Part shown: positions 45,027-48,104 of the stretch, piece after piece
How positions within the stretch are numbered: the first letter of the stretch is position 1
Layout of the letters: each line of letters begins with the position of its first letter
Origin: an uncultured Granulosicoccaceae bacterium
GTDB taxonomy: Bacteria > Pseudomonadota > Gammaproteobacteria > Granulosicoccales > Granulosicoccaceae
NCBI GenBank assembly: GCA_937930305.1
Contig: CALGLE010000034.1
Span: forward strand, 1 to 48,104
Length of the DNA: 48,104 nt
Reading direction: 5' to 3'
Program-made: the position numbers and the translations under genes
The notes under the pieces: generated by a model
What the model was told of the DNA's origin: nothing
What the model saw: only the letters and a program-made list of their open reading frames with translations
Database searches by the model: none

Positions 45027-45499
45027 GCCGTACTACGAACTTTGCACCGGGAATTAAACGTAGAGGTGAAGGTATTGATGATGTCCACTGGAGCATTCTT
45101 GGGCAAGTGTATACGCCTAAGTGTATTACCGAGGATTGCTTCAGTTGGCATGCGCTTTTGCCATCTGAAACTTTTATTCCGCCTCATATTCACCCCACAC
45201 AAGATGAATACATTCAGATCTTATCTGGGGAATTGGATCTGACGCTCGATGGCAAGCCATCCCATGCTGAGGAAGGCGACCTGATTTTAATGCCGCGTGG
45301 CATAGCGCACGGTATTTTCAATAATACCGGTCACGATGTCACGTGCTTATTCTGGGTAACGCCTACCGGCAAACTGGTGGACTTGTTCCGTAAGCTGCAC
45401 AACGTAGGACGCCCGGAGGACGCTGTGGCTATTTCAGCGGATCACGAAGTCAATTTCTTACCGCCGGTGCGTGCAGCTGATGTGCTTGGGATGGAATAA
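45023..45499 (+). CDS. Cupin-domain protein
   Basis: A 158-residue single-domain cupin. The metal motif is PPHIHPTQDEYIQILSGEL, with two histidines and a glutamate, and the second motif is PRGIAHGIFNN with a further histidine. It could be a dioxygenase, isomerase or binding protein. ATG 45023 overlaps the sulfatase-family stop (ATGA), so it belongs to the damaged catabolic cluster but looks intact itself. Function unknown. Confidence 0.8.
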   Translation: MSRTTNFAPGIKRRGEGIDDVHWSILGQVYTPKCITEDCFSWHALLPSETFIPPHIHPTQDEYIQILSGELDLTLDGKPSHAEEGDLILMPRGIAHGIFNNTGHDVTCLFWVTPTGKLVDLFRKLHNVGRPEDAVAISADHEVNFLPPVRAADVLGME

Positions 45500-45513
45500 T
45501 GTTGTCTTAATTT

Positions 45514-47916
45514 CTAAGGCACACTAAATTTCCGAACCCCCAGATACCTTTGACCATTTTCAATCAGCTGATTCTTGGCTATTTGATAAAACTGGCCAGA
45601 ATTCGCTTGAACTCGGTAGTACCAAGTGCCCGAAGGTAAAGTCTGCCTGTCCAGTACGACTTCGACGCGTTCAAGTGCATTGGGAATTCCGGAACTGTTG
45701 TAGATGATCGTGCCGTCTGCGAAGTCTGCTTGAGATGCTATTTGGATGTCATAGCTGACTTCACCTCCTGTGATATCGGTAGCTCTATCCCACCACAAAA
45801 CGGTGTTGTTGTTGCGCGAAAACGGCAGTTTCAAAAAGTGTGGCAAGGGCATGTTAGGACTGGCCGAGAGTCGTTGTAAATTACCTTCAACAACCGATGG
45901 GAAGGACTGCCATCGTTCCTCCCAAACATACAAATTCTCCAATACTCGTACACCACCAATATTTTCAAGGTCTGGAGAGCTTGATATGAACGGCCGAATG
46001 ACGTTTGCGTATTGACTGCTCAGATCTCTGATAGCATCGTCTGTTATATAATCTCGTCGAATTTCGTTTGCCGCTTTGACAATTAAATCGTGCGAGCCCG
46101 GCAATAAATAAAACTGGCGTATGAAATTATTCTCTGCTTCATTTGCAAAACCAAACGTTAAGCGAGCGGCGAGTTCATTGAAAGAGTTGCCATCGCTTAG
46201 TGGTGTGTTGATACGAAGCGATCCATCGTAGTCCCAGGGTAGGAAATAGAACGTTTCAGAGTCTTTAGGGTTGTACAGAAAATAATTTTGGTCGATAACG
46301 TCTCTATGCCCGAGTAAAAGATTGGTTGTTATCCACATCAGCACATTATTGCGATTGAAATAACGATCCAACACCGTGTCAAAAGCAATATTGGGATCGT
46401 TGATCGCTGCAACCATTTCCACCAGCTTGGTATGATTTTTACCCCGATCGATTTCAATGCGCTCTTCAAAACGTGTTTCATCCACCGGTTGGCCGTCAGC
46501 ATCCACTTGAATAGCGGCTAGATCATTACCTGAGAACGTAAAAAAGTTAGCCTTATAAACGTTGTCGTCTTTATCCAAACCACGATTAATCAAGTACTCT
46601 TTGGCACGCGACTCAACATGCGTATACAAACCTTGGTTAACGGGTCCCGCACCGTCATCAATCCAAAGGTTGACAAACTGGGTGCGTAAACTGGGCAGGT
46701 GTGGAAGTCGCTGCATGAGATCAAAGGCCAGCTTATTCGTCATTCGGCTTTGATCGTAGGGGTGTTTGTTTAATTGAATGCGTTCCTCGTTCCGCCAAAG
46801 GTCGTCCTCTAGGCGAACCCTGAATGACTTTTGCGGAGCAGTCCGTGAGGTAGACCCGCGCTGGCGTAGTCCTGCATTGGCATCTGGTCCGGTATCCGGC
46901 AAATCGGTGGTCGTTAGCTTGACATCGATATCAACTTTAAAGTCATCATCGCCATTGGTATCAGCGAGCACGTCGGCAAGGGTACAGCCACTTTGGTCTT
47001 CTGGCAGGCAGACACCTGGGGTGGTTCGAGTGGCGACATCCATACGGATAACGTTGATTAGCTCGTATCCGTCCCGCTTGTAAAAGTCGGATGGATCATC
47101 AATATCAGAGTCAGTGGGTACAAATACGGATGCAGCTGGAGGCTCGGTATCTTCAATGATATTGAATGTTTCTCTAATCGTCCAATAATTCACGTTGTCG
47201 TTGTTGTCACTTACGCCAATGTAAAATCGAAATTCACCTTCTGGTAAAGCCGTATTAAGCTGCCATGTCGCGTTATCTGCGTTGCTGAAATTCAATGCAA
47301 TGTTGCGGATATTTCGAGGGGCCTCAACGACCCCACCCGGACTGACGTACTGACCTGTGGCCAAATCTCTTATTACATAAAATACATCGCGAAGGCCGGA
47401 CCCGCCCGCATCGTTGGCGACACCATTAAATGTTTGTGTTGTGATAACCGATGTGGTGGGTTGAAGAAGTGACGCTGACGGCTTTATTTCGTCCGTATTG
47501 GTGACACTTTCAATCGTGGTACGAACTTGCCACCACGAGGTGTTACTCGCTTTATCGCGAGCGGTAACATATAGGCGGAAGTTACCTGCTGGGAATCTGG
47601 TATCCACAGTCCATATCCCGTTGTTGGAATCACTTAAGGTTAATTCCGTGTCTCGAAAAACGCGATCAGTATCCACGCTTCCATCCACATTAACCCATTC
47701 ATTGGTGTCGAGATTACGAATAACAAAAAACGCTCTATCAATACCCGAGCCACCACTATCCGAAATGACGCCACTGAATGTAAAAGGACTCGGGATGGTT
47801 GCAACGGACCCAGACGGTTGGAGCTGTGAAATCAAGGGAGCGGAATTATCCTGCGCGTGAACAGGTGATATATAACCTATGAGAAGTAAAACCGCGAAAG
47901 ACATGGCCCTATTCAT
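45514..47916 (-). CDS. Secreted CotH-kinase-family protein with two N-terminal Ig-like repeats
   Basis: An 800-residue exported protein. After a signal peptide (MNRAMSFAVLLLIGYISPVHA) come two related repeats of about 120 residues (SGVISDSGGSGIDRAFFVIR and NGVANDAGGSGLRDVFYVIR). A CotH domain follows: LRQRGSTSRTAPQKSFRVRL, then HPYDQSRMTNKLAFDLM, then FLPWDYDGSL with the metal-binding WDxD. A C-terminal beta domain ends the protein. CotH proteins are atypical kinases that modify spore-coat or surface proteins; here it is probably extracellular. ATG 47916 gives the best signal peptide; a GTG at 47928 is in frame. Confidence 0.85.
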   Translation of the reverse strand: MNRAMSFAVLLLIGYISPVHAQDNSAPLISQLQPSGSVATIPSPFTFSGVISDSGGSGIDRAFFVIRNLDTNEWVNVDGSVDTDRVFRDTELTLSDSNNGIWTVDTRFPAGNFRLYVTARDKASNTSWWQVRTTIESVTNTDEIKPSASLLQPTTSVITTQTFNGVANDAGGSGLRDVFYVIRDLATGQYVSPGGVVEAPRNIRNIALNFSNADNATWQLNTALPEGEFRFYIGVSDNNDNVNYWTIRETFNIIEDTEPPAASVFVPTDSDIDDPSDFYKRDGYELINVIRMDVATRTTPGVCLPEDQSGCTLADVLADTNGDDDFKVDIDVKLTTTDLPDTGPDANAGLRQRGSTSRTAPQKSFRVRLEDDLWRNEERIQLNKHPYDQSRMTNKLAFDLMQRLPHLPSLRTQFVNLWIDDGAGPVNQGLYTHVESRAKEYLINRGLDKDDNVYKANFFTFSGNDLAAIQVDADGQPVDETRFEERIEIDRGKNHTKLVEMVAAINDPNIAFDTVLDRYFNRNNVLMWITTNLLLGHRDVIDQNYFLYNPKDSETFYFLPWDYDGSLRINTPLSDGNSFNELAARLTFGFANEAENNFIRQFYLLPGSHDLIVKAANEIRRDYITDDAIRDLSSQYANVIRPFISSSPDLENIGGVRVLENLYVWEERWQSFPSVVEGNLQRLSASPNMPLPHFLKLPFSRNNNTVLWWDRATDITGGEVSYDIQIASQADFADGTIIYNSSGIPNALERVEVVLDRQTLPSGTWYYRVQANSGQFYQIAKNQLIENGQRYLGVRKFSVP

Positions 47917-47935
47917 ATATGCCCGCACCTTAAGA

Positions 47936-48103
47936 CTAGTGAGTTATGTTTAAAGAGGATAAAAAGATAAAGCAACATCTATTCTGTAAATTCGGTTTTT
48001 CTGTTTCGTCGTTCGGTACTACATAGTCAAATACTTGCGGCCAGTCTCCCAGCCTTCTGACACTTCCATCAACACCGCGCTGATCAAACGCAAACACGAT
48101 TCG
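47936..48103 (-). CDS. 3' end of an unidentified gene running off the window
   Basis: A minus-strand frame is open from the window edge for 55 codons to TAG at 47936-47938, 19 bp before the CotH-protein ATG. The translation starts RIVFAFDQRGVDGSVRRLGD and ends FLSSLNITH. I recognise no family. Position and direction fit a gene cotranscribed with the CotH gene, but a chance open frame cannot be excluded, as no start is in view. Confidence 0.35.
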   Translation of the reverse strand, partial: RIVFAFDQRGVDGSVRRLGDWPQVFDYVVPNDETEKPNLQNRCCFIFLSSLNITH

Positions 48104-48104
48104 A

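Noticed and set aside
1..48104. CRISPR arrays, tRNA or rRNA genes, transposases, phage genes
   Set aside because: None was recognised on either strand by eye; no regularly spaced repeats and no cloverleaf sequence were seen.

Overview
The window reads as chromosomal DNA of a marine or saline heterotrophic proteobacterium. The gene set (complete Sox thiosulfate oxidation, trimethylamine/TMAO catabolism, ilvD, dbpA, phhB, outer-membrane barrels) fits a Gram-negative aerobe. A gammaproteobacterial host is my best guess but is not proven from sequence alone. No tRNA, rRNA, CRISPR array, intact insertion sequence or phage gene was seen.

Layout. (1) 1-2.8 kb: a possible helicase remnant and an IlvD/Edd-family dehydratase. 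(2) 2.8-15.2 kb: a sulfur-oxidation island. A rhodanese/metallo-beta-lactamase gene (-) diverges from soxS-soxR-soxT (+). These converge on one long minus-strand operon, soxX-Y-Z-A-B-C-D-E-F plus a Tat-exported metallo-hydrolase. SoxR carries both cysteines of the SqrR/BigR persulfide sensors, and a near-perfect 27-bp palindrome lies upstream of soxX. (3) 15.2-21.5 kb: unrelated genes (dbpA, NYN nuclease, DsbA-like isomerase, two outer-membrane barrels, pterin dehydratase, Fic enzyme). (4) 21.6-40.3 kb: a methylated-amine island. On the minus strand are an XRE-cupin regulator, tdm, tmoX, tmoV, tmoW, a DMT permease and tmm. Divergently on the plus strand are mgsA-B-C, gmaS and dmmD-A-B-C. (5) 40.3-45.5 kb: an accessory catabolic patch that appears to be decaying: an intact SDR, a truncated P450, a TRAP binding-protein gene with an in-frame stop, a DctQ remnant that may be fused to the end of DctM, a sulfatase-like gene lacking its SDHG metal site, and an intact cupin. 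(6) 45.5-48.1 kb: a large secreted CotH-type protein and the 3' end of another gene.

How it works together. Trimethylamine is oxidised to TMAO by Tmm, or TMAO is imported by TmoXVW. Tdm splits TMAO to dimethylamine and formaldehyde. DmmDABC demethylates dimethylamine to methylamine. GmaS and MgsABC turn methylamine into gamma-glutamylmethylamide and then N-methylglutamate. The last enzyme, N-methylglutamate dehydrogenase (mgdABCD), is not in the window. The Sox system oxidises thiosulfate to sulfate in the periplasm, with electrons going to the respiratory chain. Both islands would supply energy to a heterotroph. Perfect hairpins sit at several junctions of the amine operons and probably tune expression between genes.

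I did not find a clearly new defence or mobile system. The most unusual observations are the run of lesions at 41.8-45.0 kb, the soxX palindrome, the rhodanese/MBL protein with a lost metal motif, and the hairpins between amine genes.
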